This document shows positions 1-8,774 of a stretch of DNA of 55,664 bases, piece after piece. The DNA is taken from assembly GCA_004173455.1 (NCBI GenBank), contig SECL01000027.1, forward strand, positions 1-55,664, given 5' to 3'. The notes beneath the pieces were generated by a model. That model made no database searches. It was not told the DNA's origin and saw only the letters and a list, made by a program, of their open reading frames with translations. The stretch comes from Moraxellaceae bacterium. GTDB lineage: Bacteria > Pseudomonadota > Gammaproteobacteria > Pseudomonadales > Moraxellaceae. A program made the position numbers and the translations under genes. Every line of letters starts with the position of its first letter. The first letter of the stretch is position 1.

Positions 1-66
1 GGGTAATGATTTGATATCGGTATATTTCATGCTGTCATTATAGATGAAAGCAATCCAATTTTTAGC

Positions 67-100
67 TCAAAAGATGATCAATACATTGATCATCTTTTGA
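67..100. repeat. Perfect 14-bp inverted repeat (hairpin)
   Basis: Arms TCAAAAGATGATCA (67-80) and TGATCATCTTTTGA (87-100) flank a 6-nt loop. The flanks are AT-rich, but neither side has a clean T-run, so it is at best a weak bidirectional terminator. On the minus strand it directly follows the TAA (101-103) of a short open frame that runs through the adjacent 18-bp repeats. Nothing else in positions 1-122 is recognisable. Confidence 0.5.
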
Positions 101-122
101 TTTATGCAAGAGATCTATTGTT

Positions 123-212
123 GTTTTTAAAATAACATCTATTCTTAAAATAACCTGAATTCTTAACCTTGTCTAAGTTCTTAAAAACACCGAGTTTCTT
201 AGCTGTAATAGT
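123..212. repeat. Five degenerate 18-bp tandem repeats
   Basis: Units begin at exactly 18-bp steps: 123 (GTTTTTAA), 141 (ATTCTTAA), 159 (ATTCTTAA), 177 (GTTCTTAA) and 195 (TTTCTTAG). The first 8 bases are conserved and the other 10 drift. The block lies upstream of the small membrane-protein gene. On the minus strand the units fall in an open frame that gives a 6-residue period (FKN-type), but that frame has no ATG and no ribosome site. It may be cis-regulatory, or the relic of a repetitive C-terminus. The remaining bases up to 315 show no recognisable element except an AAGGAA ribosome site at about 303-308. Confidence 0.6.
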
Positions 213-315
213 CACAAAATAAAAGTCAAAAACCAAAGCAAAATAATAGGTTTGGCGGTTTACTTACGGAATAATAGCGACATAACAATAGCGCAATGCG
301 TTAAGGAAAACAGGC

Positions 316-651
316 ATGAAAATTTTCTGGCTTCATGATCAGGCCTATCCGTTACATTGGCAAGTGTTTAAAAATTCCTTGCTCACCTTACTGTTAATGC
401 CAACCATCACTCTGGGGTATGAATTTATCCAGCAGTTCCAGATGGCCGACCAGATTGTGGTGTATTTTTATGCGCTGAGCTTTGCAACAGCTGCTTTTAT
501 TCTGGTGTTTTATCAGGCTTTACAAACATTAAATCTGGATTGTGATTTTATGCCCAGCCGGACAGGGCAATCTCTACTGTCCCTTTATCAGCACGTTCCT
601 TTGCTGTGCCTAACCGGAATTATGGTTTATTTCAGTTTGTATCTTTTTTAA
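316..651 (+). CDS. Small predicted inner-membrane protein, unknown function
   Basis: A 111-residue protein with about three hydrophobic segments (roughly residues 20-36, 46-66 and 92-111) and a short polar loop around residues 72-90 (DCDFMPSRTGQS). This suggests an integral membrane protein with little outside the bilayer. No family is recognised. The start is supported by AAGGAA about 8 nt upstream. It is a monocistronic unit between the 18-bp repeat block and the ahpC regulatory region; the frame ends at the membrane segment with no soluble tail. Confidence 0.6.
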   Translation: MKIFWLHDQAYPLHWQVFKNSLLTLLLMPTITLGYEFIQQFQMADQIVVYFYALSFATAAFILVFYQALQTLNLDCDFMPSRTGQSLLSLYQHVPLLCLTGIMVYFSLYLF

Positions 652-790
652 ATGAAGTGTAATTTATTTCAAATTCTTGAGAAACCAATCAAACGTCCAA
701 ATTTACTCTAATACTCATTCCATTAAAAATTTAATATTTTTCAATAAAATAATAAAAAATACATTTTGTGGATAATGAAAAATAACCAAT

Positions 791-857
791 AATCGGAAAA
801 AACGATTAATTCAAAAAATAATTACGGTTTGAACAATGATTAAACTGGGCTTAATCT
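791..857 (+). promoter_or_regulatory. ahpC upstream element, phased identically to that of ahpF
   Basis: The half-site pair ATCG (792-795), N7, CGAT (803-806) is followed by TAAT, an A-rich stretch, CAATGATTAAA (834-844), and a plausible -35 TTGAAC (829-834) with a 17-bp spacer to TAATCT (852-857). The same landmarks occur upstream of ahpF at a constant offset of 840 bp. The four-base half-sites with 7-bp spacing resemble the ATAG-N7-CTAT layout of OxyR sites. OxyR is the usual activator of ahp genes, so it is the likely but unproven binder. Confidence 0.55.
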
Positions 858-907
858 TAGCCCTGCATCCACTCTTACCCAACATTGAAACTTAGGGAGC
901 ACGATTA

Positions 908-1471
908 ATGAGCTTAATTAATACCGAAGTAAAACCATTTAAAGCCACTGCTTACCACAATGGCAATTTTGTTGACGTGTCTGAAGCAGACCTCAAAGGC
1001 AAATGGTCTGTGGTATTTTTCTACCCTGCTGATTTTACTTTTGTATGTCCAACCGAACTTGGCGATCTGGCTGACAACTACGAAGAGTTCAAGAAACTGG
1101 GCGTAGAAATCTATTCGGTATCGACCGACACCCATTTCACCCACAAAGCGTGGCATGACACTTCTGACGTGATTGGCAAGCTGCAATACCCGATGATTGG
1201 TGACCCAACCTGGACACTGGCACGCAACTTTGATGTGCTGATTGAAACCGATGGCTTGGCTGACCGTGGTACGTTTGTGGTTGACCCAGATGGCAAAATC
1301 CAGATTGTTGAAATTACTGCTGGTGGGATTGGCCGTGACGCACAGGAACTGCTGCGCAAGGTAAAAGCCGCGCAATATGTACACGCGCATCCGGGTGAAG
1401 TGTGCCCAGCCAAGTGGAAAGAAGGTGACGAAACACTGGCACCTTCCATTGATCTGGTGGGTAAAATCTAA
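908..1471 (+). CDS. ahpC: Alkyl hydroperoxide reductase subunit C (2-Cys peroxiredoxin)
   Basis: Cytosolic peroxidase that reduces hydrogen peroxide, organic peroxides and peroxynitrite, and is itself re-reduced by AhpF. At 187 residues it has the size of enterobacterial AhpC. The peroxidatic Cys47 sits in FTFVCPTE and the resolving Cys166 in GEVCPAKW, so this is a typical 2-Cys AhpC/Prx1 enzyme. The start is supported by an AGGGAGC ribosome site at about 894-900. The gene stands alone with its own terminator hairpin, and ahpF follows 266 bp downstream with its own promoter. The two promoters share a phased element, so the pair is probably co-induced by peroxide rather than co-transcribed. 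Confidence 0.97.
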   Translation: MSLINTEVKPFKATAYHNGNFVDVSEADLKGKWSVVFFYPADFTFVCPTELGDLADNYEEFKKLGVEIYSVSTDTHFTHKAWHDTSDVIGKLQYPMIGDPTWTLARNFDVLIETDGLADRGTFVVDPDGKIQIVEITAGGIGRDAQELLRKVKAAQYVHAHPGEVCPAKWKEGDETLAPSIDLVGKI

Positions 1472-1479
1472 GCTGGCTT

Positions 1480-1571
1480 GATGGATTACTAAAAATTATT
1501 AATCCATCAGCACTATAGATTTAAAAGGAATCCGCGCTGGCTTGATCAAGTTAGCGCGGATTTTTATTTTT
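1480..1571 (+). terminator. ahpC terminator (preceded by a second hairpin)
   Basis: The stem AATCCGCGCT (1529-1538) pairs with AGCGCGGATT (1553-1562), followed by TTT-A-TTTTT. This is a strong Rho-independent terminator. A 9-bp AT-richer hairpin, GATGGATTA (1480-1488) with TAATCCATC (1500-1508), precedes it. Confidence 0.85.
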
Positions 1572-1630
1572 AAAATTGGCCTTGGTCAATGCAGACAATT
1601 TTTTAAGGTAACGTCGCGTCAAGGCTAATT

Positions 1631-1697
1631 AATCTAAAAATTCGATTAATTTTATAAAATTATTCTGTTTTACCAATCATAAAAGCTGGCCTAAGAT
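1631..1697 (+). promoter_or_regulatory. ahpF upstream element, phased identically to that of ahpC
   Basis: ATCT (1632-1635), N7, CGAT (1643-1646), TAATT, then CAATCATAAAA (1674-1684). A -10-like TAAGAT (1692-1697) lies at the same distance as TAATCT does in front of ahpC. Every landmark is offset by exactly 840 bp from its ahpC counterpart. A common activator such as OxyR is inferred. Confidence 0.55.
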
Positions 1698-1737
1698 AAA
1701 CCTATTGAAGAATGACTGGAACTTTGGAGATTGAACG

Positions 1738-3294
1738 ATGTTAGAACAAGCCATTAAAGACCAACTGGCCACTTACTTGCAGCGTCTGGAATCCCCTATT
1801 GAAATTGTGGCGTCGCTGGATAATTCGGACAAAGCTGGCAAGATCCGTGACTTTGTAACGCAGGTTGCCAGTTTGTCGGATCAGGTGACTGCACGCTTTG
1901 ATGGCACCAATAGCCGTCGTCCCAGCTTTGGCATTGCAAAAACCGGTGAGCAGCCACGCGTACATTTTGCCGGCTTGCCGATGGGTCATGAATTTACCTC
2001 GTTAATTCTGGCGCTGTTGCAGATGAGTGGCTATGCACCCAAGATTTCGGATGAATTACTGAATCAGATTAAAAACCTCAACCTGAGCAGTAACCTCGAA
2101 GTGTTTGTTTCCTTAAGCTGTCATAACTGTCCTGACGTGGTACAGGCGCTGAACCTGATTGCCATTTATAATCCCGGCACACAGGCCACCATGATTGATG
2201 GCGCGTTTTTTCAGCAGGAAGTGGAACAGCGCCAGATTCTAGCCGTGCCGATGGTGTTTAAGGACGGCGAACAGTTTGGCCAAGGCCGTATGACGCTGGA
2301 AGAAATTGTCACCAAGCTGGATGCCAATAGTGGCGCGCGCGATGCTGAAAAACTGAATGCCAAAGACGTGTTTGACGTGCTGGTGGTGGGTGGTGGCCCA
2401 GCCGGTGCAGCTGCTGCGGTGTATGCGGCTCGTAAGGGCATTAACACTGGTGTGCTGGCCGAACGCTTTGGCGGACAGGTACTGGATACGCTGGCGATTG
2501 AAAACTTTATTTCTGTAGCAGAAACTGACGGGCCAAAACTGGCTGCTGCCATGGAACAACACGTGCGTGCCTATGACGTGGACATTATGAACCTGCAACG
2601 AGCCAAGGCGCTTAAAACCGGTGATCTGGACGATTTGATTGAAATTGAACTGGAAAATGGCGCAACCTTAAAAAGCCGTACCGTGATTTTGTCCACTGGT
2701 GCGCGCTGGCGTGAAATGAATGTGCCGGGCGAGGAACAGTACAAAACCAAAGGCGTAGCCTTTTGCCCGCATTGCGACGGCCCGCTGTTTAAGGGCAAGC
2801 GCGTGGCAGTAATTGGTGGTGGGAACTCTGGCGTGGAAGCTGCGATTGATCTGGCCGGTATTGTGAAGGAAGTGACTTTGCTGGAGTTTGACAGCAAGTT
2901 GCGTGCTGATGCCGTGTTGCAAAAGAAACTCGCCAGCCTGCCAAACGTGCGCGTGATTACTAGTGCACAAACCACTGAAGTGCTGGGTGATGGTCAAAAA
3001 GTCACCGGTTTGGTATATAAAGATCGCCTTGGTGATGCGCTAAATACCATTGAACTGGAAGGTATTTTTGTGCAAATTGGCTTGCTGCCAAACACTGACT
3101 GGCTCAAAGACAGTGGCATTGAGCTGTCGCCACGCGGTGAAATTGTGGTTGATGCCCGTGGTGAAACTTCTGTTCCCGGCGTGTTTGCAGCCGGTGATGC
3201 CACGACCACACCGTACAAGCAAATTATTATTGCCACCGGTGATGGCGCTAAAGCCGCGCTTAGTGCCTTTGATTATTTGATCCGTAGTAATTGA
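1738..3294 (+). CDS. ahpF: Alkyl hydroperoxide reductase subunit F
   Basis: NADH-dependent flavoprotein disulfide reductase that regenerates AhpC. At 518 residues it is full length for the family. The N-terminal tandem thioredoxin-fold domain carries the C128-HN-C131 redox pair. The FAD-binding GGGPAG lies near residue 218, the reductase disulfide CPHC near 344-347, and the NAD(H) motif VIGGGNSG follows. The C-terminal [10 protein letters not shown] is the second FAD-contacting motif. A GGAG-type ribosome site lies just before the ATG. It has its own promoter region, which mirrors that of ahpC, and its own terminator. Confidence 0.97.
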   Translation: MLEQAIKDQLATYLQRLESPIEIVASLDNSDKAGKIRDFVTQVASLSDQVTARFDGTNSRRPSFGIAKTGEQPRVHFAGLPMGHEFTSLILALLQMSGYAPKISDELLNQIKNLNLSSNLEVFVSLSCHNCPDVVQALNLIAIYNPGTQATMIDGAFFQQEVEQRQILAVPMVFKDGEQFGQGRMTLEEIVTKLDANSGARDAEKLNAKDVFDVLVVGGGPAGAAAAVYAARKGINTGVLAERFGGQVLDTLAIENFISVAETDGPKLAAAMEQHVRAYDVDIMNLQRAKALKTGDLDDLIEIELENGATLKSRTVILSTGARWREMNVPGEEQYKTKGVAFCPHCDGPLFKGKRVAVIGGGNSGVEAAIDLAGIVKEVTLLEFDSKLRADAVLQKKLASLPNVRVITSAQTTEVLGDGQKVTGLVYKDRLGDALNTIELEGIFVQIGLLPNTDWLKDSGIELSPRGEIVVDARGETSVPGVFAAGDATTTPYKQIIIATGDGAKAALSAFDYLIRSN

Positions 3295-3312
3295 TTATAA
3301 GCTTCCAACTAT

Positions 3313-3345
3313 AAAGATCCCGTCGATATGGCGGGATTTTTATTT
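3313..3345 (+). terminator. ahpF terminator
   Basis: The stem ATCCCG (3317-3322) pairs with CGGGAT (3332-3337). It is flanked by AAAG on the left and followed by TTTTTATTTT on the right. Confidence 0.75.
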
Positions 3346-3427
3346 TATAAAAAGTAATTATTTAGTGTTTGAAACTCATAAACTAGCGTTATTCAATAAG
3401 TCTAATTTTAAAGTTCAGGAAAAATGA

Positions 3428-3739
3428 ATGGTTGAAAAAAATATGTTATGGATAGCTTTATTTAGTACTATTGGATTTGTACAAGGTCTTTCTATTAAAG
3501 TAATTCTTTTTCAGATTCCCCATTTTTCTGAAAGATTATTTTTTAAAATCACAAAAAGCAAAGTTTTAAGTCTTCTGCTTTTTATGTTGTTGACCATATT
3601 CTTAACTGCCTTTTTTTATTCAGCAATAATTTATTTTTCAAGATATTTTTCTAGTGATCTTTGGATAAAAATTTATCAAAGTTGGATGTATAGTTTCTTT
3701 GCTGGAATCATATTATTGGCTTTTATGGTTAAAGATTAA
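3428..3739 (+). CDS. Unknown small membrane protein in an AT-rich islet
   Basis: A 103-residue protein with about three hydrophobic segments (residues 5-25, 37-60 and 85-100) joined by Lys-rich links (KITKSK). No family is recognised. An AGGAA ribosome site lies about 8 nt before the ATG. Base composition is far more AT-rich than ahpF next door, with many ATA, TTA and AAA codons, suggesting acquired DNA. Its TAA lies within the TTAA shared with the stop of the convergent gene on the other strand. Confidence 0.55.
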   Translation: MVEKNMLWIALFSTIGFVQGLSIKVILFQIPHFSERLFFKITKSKVLSLLLFMLLTIFLTAFFYSAIIYFSRYFSSDLWIKIYQSWMYSFFAGIILLAFMVKD

Positions 3740-4215
3740 AACGTCCACTTTAAGTTATGATCCTTTGCCACCTGATGAGGATTACTTAAACCTATAGCAA
3801 ATACATTATTTAAGAATTTTTCAGATATATTTTTTGAGAAGAGCCAGAAATCTTCTACTATTGCTAACCCTTCAGTTCTATCTGGTTTTTCATTGAGCCA
3901 GAAAACCTCAAACATATAATCAGTACTATAATCTTTAATATTGTAATAGTTGCTCGATGAAATTTTCTTAATTTTTGCATGAGAGTTATTTATTTTTTCA
4001 AGCCAATTGCTTACTAAAATAATATATTGGCTAGGTAACGAATAGGTTAAGCCAATTAATTTATCCTCTTTAACCAGTAACTCTGGCTGTACTATCCAAG
4101 GACAATAACCAAGTGTACAATCAAAATAATCAATAACATTATCTATTAAATTATCTAAAGTAATATATGATTCAGGACTATTTAAAATAATTAGAATATC
4201 TTTATCGTTTGTCAT
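3736..4215 (-). CDS. Unknown acidic soluble protein in an AT-rich islet
   Basis: A 159-residue protein, rich in Ile, Asn, Ser and Tyr, with no signal peptide or membrane segment and no recognised family. The start MTNDKD lies just after a run of A/T without a clear ribosome site. Composition is as AT-rich as its convergent neighbour, with which it shares a TTAA at the stop codons. Size, acidity and an islet setting would fit an orphan immunity-type protein, but no motif shows this. Confidence 0.5.
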   Translation of the reverse strand: MTNDKDILIILNSPESYITLDNLIDNVIDYFDCTLGYCPWIVQPELLVKEDKLIGLTYSLPSQYIILVSNWLEKINNSHAKIKKISSSNYYNIKDYSTDYMFEVFWLNEKPDRTEGLAIVEDFWLFSKNISEKFLNNVFAIGLSNPHQVAKDHNLKWTF

Positions 4216-4309
4216 TTTTTATCAATTTCTTTAGATTGTTAGCCAATTATATTGAGTTATTCTCAATGAATGATTATACCTGTAAGGAAGGAGATATAGT
4301 AGACAAATC

Positions 4310-4405
4310 ATGGGGCTGATGATGGTTGCCAACTTTTTTATCCGCCCGGAAGATTTAAAAAACCGCAATTTTTCAAACGTGCTTTATAACTGGGATTGTA
4401 GTTAA
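4310..4405 (+). other. 31-codon open frame, possible gene remnant
   Basis: The frame reads [19 protein letters not shown] and continues to VLYNWDCS and a TAA. It looks protein-like (FFIRPEDL), but no ribosome site sits at the right distance and the frame opens only after a TAA at 4283. It may be the relic of a larger gene beside the AT-rich islet, or chance. The rest of 4216-4415 shows nothing recognisable. Confidence 0.15.
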
Positions 4406-4415
4406 GAGGAATTAT

Positions 4416-4445
4416 AAAATCCCTGCCATATTTGACAGGGATTTT
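4416..4445 (-). terminator. Terminator downstream of the pirin gene
   Basis: AAAATCCCTG (4416-4425) pairs perfectly with CAGGGATTTT (4436-4445) across a 10-nt loop, just past the stop of the minus-strand pirin gene. A/T arms on both sides make it potentially bidirectional. Confidence 0.75.
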
Positions 4446-4455
4446 AACGCTTCAA

Positions 4456-5151
4456 TTAAGCCTTGGCCGGTAAGTCAAACCACAGCAAATGTGCATCAGT
4501 ATCGGCAATGATCTCGGCTATGCCTTCAAACACAATGGCATCACCAGTTTGCACCACGCTGTCATTCACCCGAACCTTGCCTTCAATCACATGCAGGTAA
4601 TTAAGGGCTTTTTGCGGTTGCAGTGATAAGGTTTTGCCTTCATGCAAGTAAGCCGCTGAAATCATTGCATCCTGCCGGATGAACAGCGGTGTATCCTGTG
4701 TTGGCGATACAATATGATGCCACTGGTTGGGCTGCTCGCGCGGGTCAAGACTGATCTGCTGGTAAGTTGGCTCAGCGTTTTGCACATTGGGATACAACCA
4801 GATTTGCAGCAAATGTACTGGCTGATCAGTGCTGTTCATTTCACTGTGCTGTACACCTGTTCCGGCGCTCATCAGTTGCCATTCACCGGCAGGAATATGC
4901 TCAATATTGCCCATGCTGTCTTTGTGGCTTAAGCGGCCAGACAACACATAAGTCAGGATTTCCATGTTGTCATGCCCGTGACGGCCAAAACCCTGATTGG
5001 CAGCAATAATATCTTCATTAATCACCCGCAATGCAGACACCCCCATGTAACGCGGGTCTTGCCAGCTACCAAATGAAAAACTGTGTTTGGTGTCCAGCCA
5101 GCCTGCTTTGACATGGCCGCGGTTTTCGCTTTTATGAATATAGTTGTTCAT
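4456..5151 (-). CDS. Pirin family bicupin (YhhW-like)
   Basis: A 231-residue two-cupin protein of the pirin/YhhW family. Some members have quercetin 2,3-dioxygenase activity; the physiological substrate is generally unknown. The metal-ligand set is intact: His58 and His60 in GRHGHDNMEIL, then His102 and Glu104 in GVQHSEMN, matching the 2His-1His-1Glu pattern of YhhW. The opening IHKSENRGH...WLDTKHSFSFG is also typical. It is transcribed divergently from the Zur-controlled GTPase, with 186 bp between starts, and ends in its own hairpin. Probably cytosolic. Confidence 0.9.
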   Translation of the reverse strand: MNNYIHKSENRGHVKAGWLDTKHSFSFGSWQDPRYMGVSALRVINEDIIAANQGFGRHGHDNMEILTYVLSGRLSHKDSMGNIEHIPAGEWQLMSAGTGVQHSEMNSTDQPVHLLQIWLYPNVQNAEPTYQQISLDPREQPNQWHHIVSPTQDTPLFIRQDAMISAAYLHEGKTLSLQPQKALNYLHVIEGKVRVNDSVVQTGDAIVFEGIAEIIADTDAHLLWFDLPAKA

Positions 5152-5292
5152 GCTGTGCTCCTGAATATTTATCGTTGCGATAAGTCTATTATGCGGATAT
5201 TAAATCGCTCAACAAGGTGCGTTTTTGCAACGCTGCGTTGAAGCAATGTTGAACGCTTAGCCAGACAGAGGCGATAGAAATTGGTGATCAGC

Positions 5293-5324
5293 TTGGCAAT
5301 GATTTAATGTTATATTATAACAAT
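5293..5324 (+). promoter_or_regulatory. Zur-box promoter of the zinc GTPase gene
   Basis: -35 TTGGCA (5293-5298), 17-bp spacer, -10 TATAAC (5316-5321). A near-perfect dyad AATGTTATATTATAACAAT (5306-5324), with core TGTTATA-T-TATAACA, covers the -10. This matches the known gammaproteobacterial Zur operator (AATGTTATANTATAACATT type), so repression in zinc-replete cells is expected. The predicted start site, about 5328, leaves only a 5' leader of about 10 nt. Confidence 0.85.
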
Positions 5325-5337
5325 CGTATTGTAATGA

Positions 5338-6480
5338 ATGATCAAACGCATGCTAAAGCCGATTCATCAGGCAAATGCTATTCAAGCAGTGCCGACCCAT
5401 ATCATTACCGGATTTTTAGGCGCAGGCAAAACCACGCTGCTTAATGGCTTGCTGGCACAGAAACCAGCGGACGAAACCTGGGCGGTGCTGATCAATGAGT
5501 TTGGCAAAATAGGTGTGGATCAGGCCTTGATTCGCCAGCAGGATGGCATTGCCATTAAGGAGGTGATTGGCGGTTGCCTGTGTTGCACCAGCCAGTTGCC
5601 CATGCAGGTGGCGCTGTCCCGATTATTGCAGCAGACCAGACCGGATCGCCTGTTTATCGAACCGACCGGGCTGGCGCATGCGGATCAACTGATTGCACAA
5701 CTAAGCCAAACCCACTGGCAAACCAGTTTACAGTTGCAGGCCGTGGTGTGTGTGATCAGTGCAGCGATGTTGCTGGATCAGCGCTATCGGCAGCACAGTA
5801 CGCTCATCAGCCAACTGGAAGTATCGGATATTCTGGTCATTTCACATGCTGGTGAGATGCAGGCAGCACATGAACAGGCTATGCAGCAGCTCATTGCACA
5901 GTATCCCAAGTTTAAGCAGCAGATTTATCGAGTAGATCAGCGCCGCACTGAGCAGGGTCGGCTTGAACAGGGTCTTGATGAGCGGGGCAGACTGGATTTT
6001 AAGCAGATTGACTATCGCCCTGCCAATAAAGTGAGACAACGCCAGCCTTTACTGACTCCGTTGCCAAATTTGCCAGCAAATCGCCCAAGGCAGGCTAGGT
6101 TAATAGGACAGACAGCGGAAGCTAATCCAGAAAATTTAACGCCACCGTTTCATTATGTGGAGCAGGCGCTAGGTCATGCGGTGGCGGGTTGGTGCTTTCC
6201 AGCGACATGGCAATTTGAGCAAAAAGCCCTGATTGAATGCCTGTTAACCGCCAGCAACTGGCTGCGTATCAAAGGCGTGATGCATACCGATCAAGGCTGG
6301 ATTGCCATTAACTTTACGCCAACCCAGCTGAATTATCACAGCCATGACGGCTTTGGCGACAATCGGCTTGAAATTATTGTATCAACAAAAAATGAATCTG
6401 AAAAACCAGAGAATTTCCCGGACTGGCAGGCCTTTGAGCAAAAATTACTGGCCTGTTTGTGCGTGCATCAGGCTGAGTAA
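5338..6480 (+). CDS. Zinc-responsive COG0523 GTPase (CobW/ZigA-like metallochaperone)
   Basis: A 380-residue G3E GTPase of the COG0523 family, thought to deliver zinc to client proteins during zinc starvation. Walker A is GFLGAGKTT (residues 25-33). The metal-binding GGCLCC motif (78-83, CxCC) lies after it, and the CobW C-terminal domain follows from about residue 270, ending near LEIIVSTK. The linker at about 200-250 is rich in Gln and Arg rather than His. A Zur box over the promoter supports the zinc role and the ZigA-type assignment (ZigA in A. baumannii). No ribosome site precedes this ATG. Met5 (5350) is an alternative start, and the mRNA may be nearly leaderless. Confidence 0.88.
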   Translation: MIKRMLKPIHQANAIQAVPTHIITGFLGAGKTTLLNGLLAQKPADETWAVLINEFGKIGVDQALIRQQDGIAIKEVIGGCLCCTSQLPMQVALSRLLQQTRPDRLFIEPTGLAHADQLIAQLSQTHWQTSLQLQAVVCVISAAMLLDQRYRQHSTLISQLEVSDILVISHAGEMQAAHEQAMQQLIAQYPKFKQQIYRVDQRRTEQGRLEQGLDERGRLDFKQIDYRPANKVRQRQPLLTPLPNLPANRPRQARLIGQTAEANPENLTPPFHYVEQALGHAVAGWCFPATWQFEQKALIECLLTASNWLRIKGVMHTDQGWIAINFTPTQLNYHSHDGFGDNRLEIIVSTKNESEKPENFPDWQAFEQKLLACLCVHQAE

Positions 6481-6495
6481 TTCACGATTTAATGC

Positions 6496-7182
6496 TTACT
6501 TGGCATAAGCATAGGCACCGCCTTTTTGTAGCGCGCGCTGATAGGCTGGCCGTGCATGAATCCGCTGGAGGAAATCCACCAGCTTGGGATACTGCTGCTT
6601 GAGATTGGTACGTTGTGATGCTGCTTCGAGGGGAAAACTAAGCTGGATGTCTGCTGCTGAAAAGTCATTGCCTACAAACCAGCCGGATGGTTGCAGTTCA
6701 TTGCTTAAATAATCCAGATGTAGCTTGAGTTGTGGATCAATATAAGTCCCTACTACGCGCTCGGTAATTTTACAGGCAATCGGGCGGGCAAAAAATGGCA
6801 TTTTCTGCTTGGGAATCTGGTTAAAGATCAGCTTCATCACCAGTGGCGGCATGGCAGAGCCTTCGGCATAGTGCATCCAGTAATCATAACGAATGCGTTC
6901 CGGGCTGTTTTCGACAGGCATCAGGCGACCATTGCCATAAGTTTTGACCAGATAATCAATAATGGCAGCCGACTCGGCCAGTGTGACCTTTCCTAATGCA
7001 TTGCCATCATCGGTAATCACTGGCGACTTGCCCAAGGGATGTACGGCTTTGAGTTCTGGCGGTGCCAGCATGGTCTTGGCATCACGCTGGTAAAACCTGA
7101 TCTGGTAAGGAATATCCAGTTCTTCCATCAGCCACAAAATGCGCTGGGAGCGCGAGTTATTTAGGTGGTGCAGGGTAATCAT
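6496..7182 (-). CDS. Glutathione S-transferase family protein
   Basis: A 228-residue cytosolic GST-fold protein. The N-terminal thioredoxin-like half begins ITLHHLNNSRSQRILWLMEE, with the catalytic-type Ser in NNSRSQR, the glutathione cis-Pro motif GKSPVI near residue 53, and LAESAAI near 69-75 as the gamma-glutamyl contact. The all-alpha C-terminal half contains the N-capping-like DFSAADIQLSFPL. The layout resembles the fungal GTT1-like/bacterial GST class; the substrate cannot be read from sequence. The stop is 20 bp past the end of lnt's reading direction, so the two may be read from separate promoters on the same strand. Confidence 0.88.
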   Translation of the reverse strand: MITLHHLNNSRSQRILWLMEELDIPYQIRFYQRDAKTMLAPPELKAVHPLGKSPVITDDGNALGKVTLAESAAIIDYLVKTYGNGRLMPVENSPERIRYDYWMHYAEGSAMPPLVMKLIFNQIPKQKMPFFARPIACKITERVVGTYIDPQLKLHLDYLSNELQPSGWFVGNDFSAADIQLSFPLEAASQRTNLKQQYPKLVDFLQRIHARPAYQRALQKGGAYAYAK

Positions 7183-7202
7183 AATTTTTCCTGTGCGTTT
7201 AT

Positions 7203-8774
7203 TCAGCGGCGCGGGAGAGGGGTACTACGTTTGACCCACCACCCCAATAGCAATAGCAAACCGCTAAGTATTAAAATAGGCCAATCACCAAAACGCATGT
7301 AAGGTGTGCTGCCTTGCATGGCCGGTAAGTCACCGCGCAATACACCCCGCACGTCCTGCTTGAGCATGCGTTCAATGTGGCCTTGCGGATTGATAAACGC
7401 GGTCACGCCAGTATTGGTCGCACGGATAAACCAGCGCCCATTCTCCTTGGCGCGCATTTGCACCATTTGCAGGTGTTGCCACGGGCCATCGCTGCCGGTA
7501 AACCAGGCATCATTGGACAGCGTGACCAGAAAATCACTACGCCGCGCATTGTTGCGGGTCAGGTTGGGATAGGCCACTTCATAGCAAATGGCGGCGGCCA
7601 AGCGATGACCTTTGACCACTAAGGGTTGTTGATGGCCATGACCGGCACTAAAGCTGGTCATGCTCACATCATTTTTGAGTGATGGTAGTACCCATTTGAG
7701 CGCACCGGACAATGGCACATATTCACCAAACGGCACCAGTCGCTGCTTTTTATACAAGCCATGCGAATCCTTGCCTGCCGCCATGATGGCATTATAAAAC
7801 TCATCATAGCTGTTGGTAGCCGGGTTATAGGTGTTGAGTTCGGCATACGGAATGCCAGTCACCCACGCAGAGTTGGACTGTGCGGCATGCTGCGCCACGG
7901 CATCAATAAACGGCTGCACATCGGCCTGAAACAACGGAATGGAAGATTCTGGCCACACCACCAGATCACGCCCCCATTCCTTTTGGCTTAAGCCTGCATA
8001 AATGGCCAATGTCTGACCCTGATATTCAGTTAGCCATTTTAAGTCTTGCGGAATGTTACCCTGAATCAGCGACACGCTAAGCGGCGCGGATTTTTTGGGC
8101 GTGGTCCATTGCACCTGACCCAAACCAACGGCAATGGCTAGCAGCAGCAGGGAAGACAAGGCCCAGAACAGGCGACCTCTGGCGATTTCCACCAGACTGG
8201 CCGCCATAAAAATCACCACAAACGACACGGCGTAAATTCCGGCCAGCGGGGCAAAATTATCCAGTTGATACGTGGTAAACGCATAGCCGGCAAACAGCCA
8301 CGGAAAACCGGTAAAAATCCAGGTTTTAGTCCATTCGGCAAACACCCAGAGCGGCGCAAAGGTGAGTGGGCTTTGACCAAAATAACGCCGGTACAGGGCA
8401 GCCTGAATGGCATTAAATACCCCCATACCCAGCCCAACAAAGGCAATCATCGCCAAGGCCAGCGGCATCGGGGTATCGCCATACACATGAATTGAGGTGT
8501 ACAGCCAGAATCCACCCACAGTCCATAAGCCAAAGCCATAACTCTGACCAATCCAGAACGCCTGTTTGGTGGTTCGGTTGTTCAGCAGGACATAAAAAAT
8601 AGCCGGGGAAATTAAGGCAAACCACCACCACTCATAGGGCGATAATGAGAGCGGCAGCATGGCACCGGCCAGCAGCGCAAAAATCATGGCACTCACGAGC
8701 GGCAGTCCGGGGTCAGTGCCTTTCTGGTCGGGTTGAGTGTTATTTTTATTTAGGCGGGCAAATACATTTCTCAT
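7203..8774 (-). CDS. lnt: Apolipoprotein N-acyltransferase
   Basis: Inner-membrane enzyme that transfers a third acyl chain to the N-terminal Cys of apolipoproteins, the last step of lipoprotein maturation. At 523 residues it is full length. About six N-terminal membrane segments are followed by a periplasmic nitrilase domain and a C-terminal membrane anchor ([15 protein letters not shown]). The catalytic triad is present: Glu in [10 protein letters not shown], Lys in [13 protein letters not shown] and Cys in [11 protein letters not shown]. The start ATG overlaps the corC stop in ATGA, so the two are translationally coupled, as in the ybeX-lnt order of enterobacteria. Confidence 0.96.
   Translation of the reverse strand: MRNVFARLNKNNTQPDQKGTDPGLPLVSAMIFALLAGAMLPLSLSPYEWWWFALISPAIFYVLLNNRTTKQAFWIGQSYGFGLWTVGGFWLYTSIHVYGDTPMPLALAMIAFVGLGMGVFNAIQAALYRRYFGQSPLTFAPLWVFAEWTKTWIFTGFPWLFAGYAFTTYQLDNFAPLAGIYAVSFVVIFMAASLVEIARGRLFWALSSLLLLAIAVGLGQVQWTTPKKSAPLSVSLIQGNIPQDLKWLTEYQGQTLAIYAGLSQKEWGRDLVVWPESSIPLFQADVQPFIDAVAQHAAQSNSAWVTGIPYAELNTYNPATNSYDEFYNAIMAAGKDSHGLYKKQRLVPFGEYVPLSGALKWVLPSLKNDVSMTSFSAGHGHQQPLVVKGHRLAAAICYEVAYPNLTRNNARRSDFLVTLSNDAWFTGSDGPWQHLQMVQMRAKENGRWFIRATNTGVTAFINPQGHIERMLKQDVRGVLRGDLPAMQGSTPYMRFGDWPILILSGLLLLLGWWVKRSTPLPRR

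Noticed and set aside
914-1449. Long antisense frames inside ahpC (and similar ones inside ahpF, lnt, fimV)
   Set aside because: They mirror codon bias of strongly supported genes and have no protein-like features.
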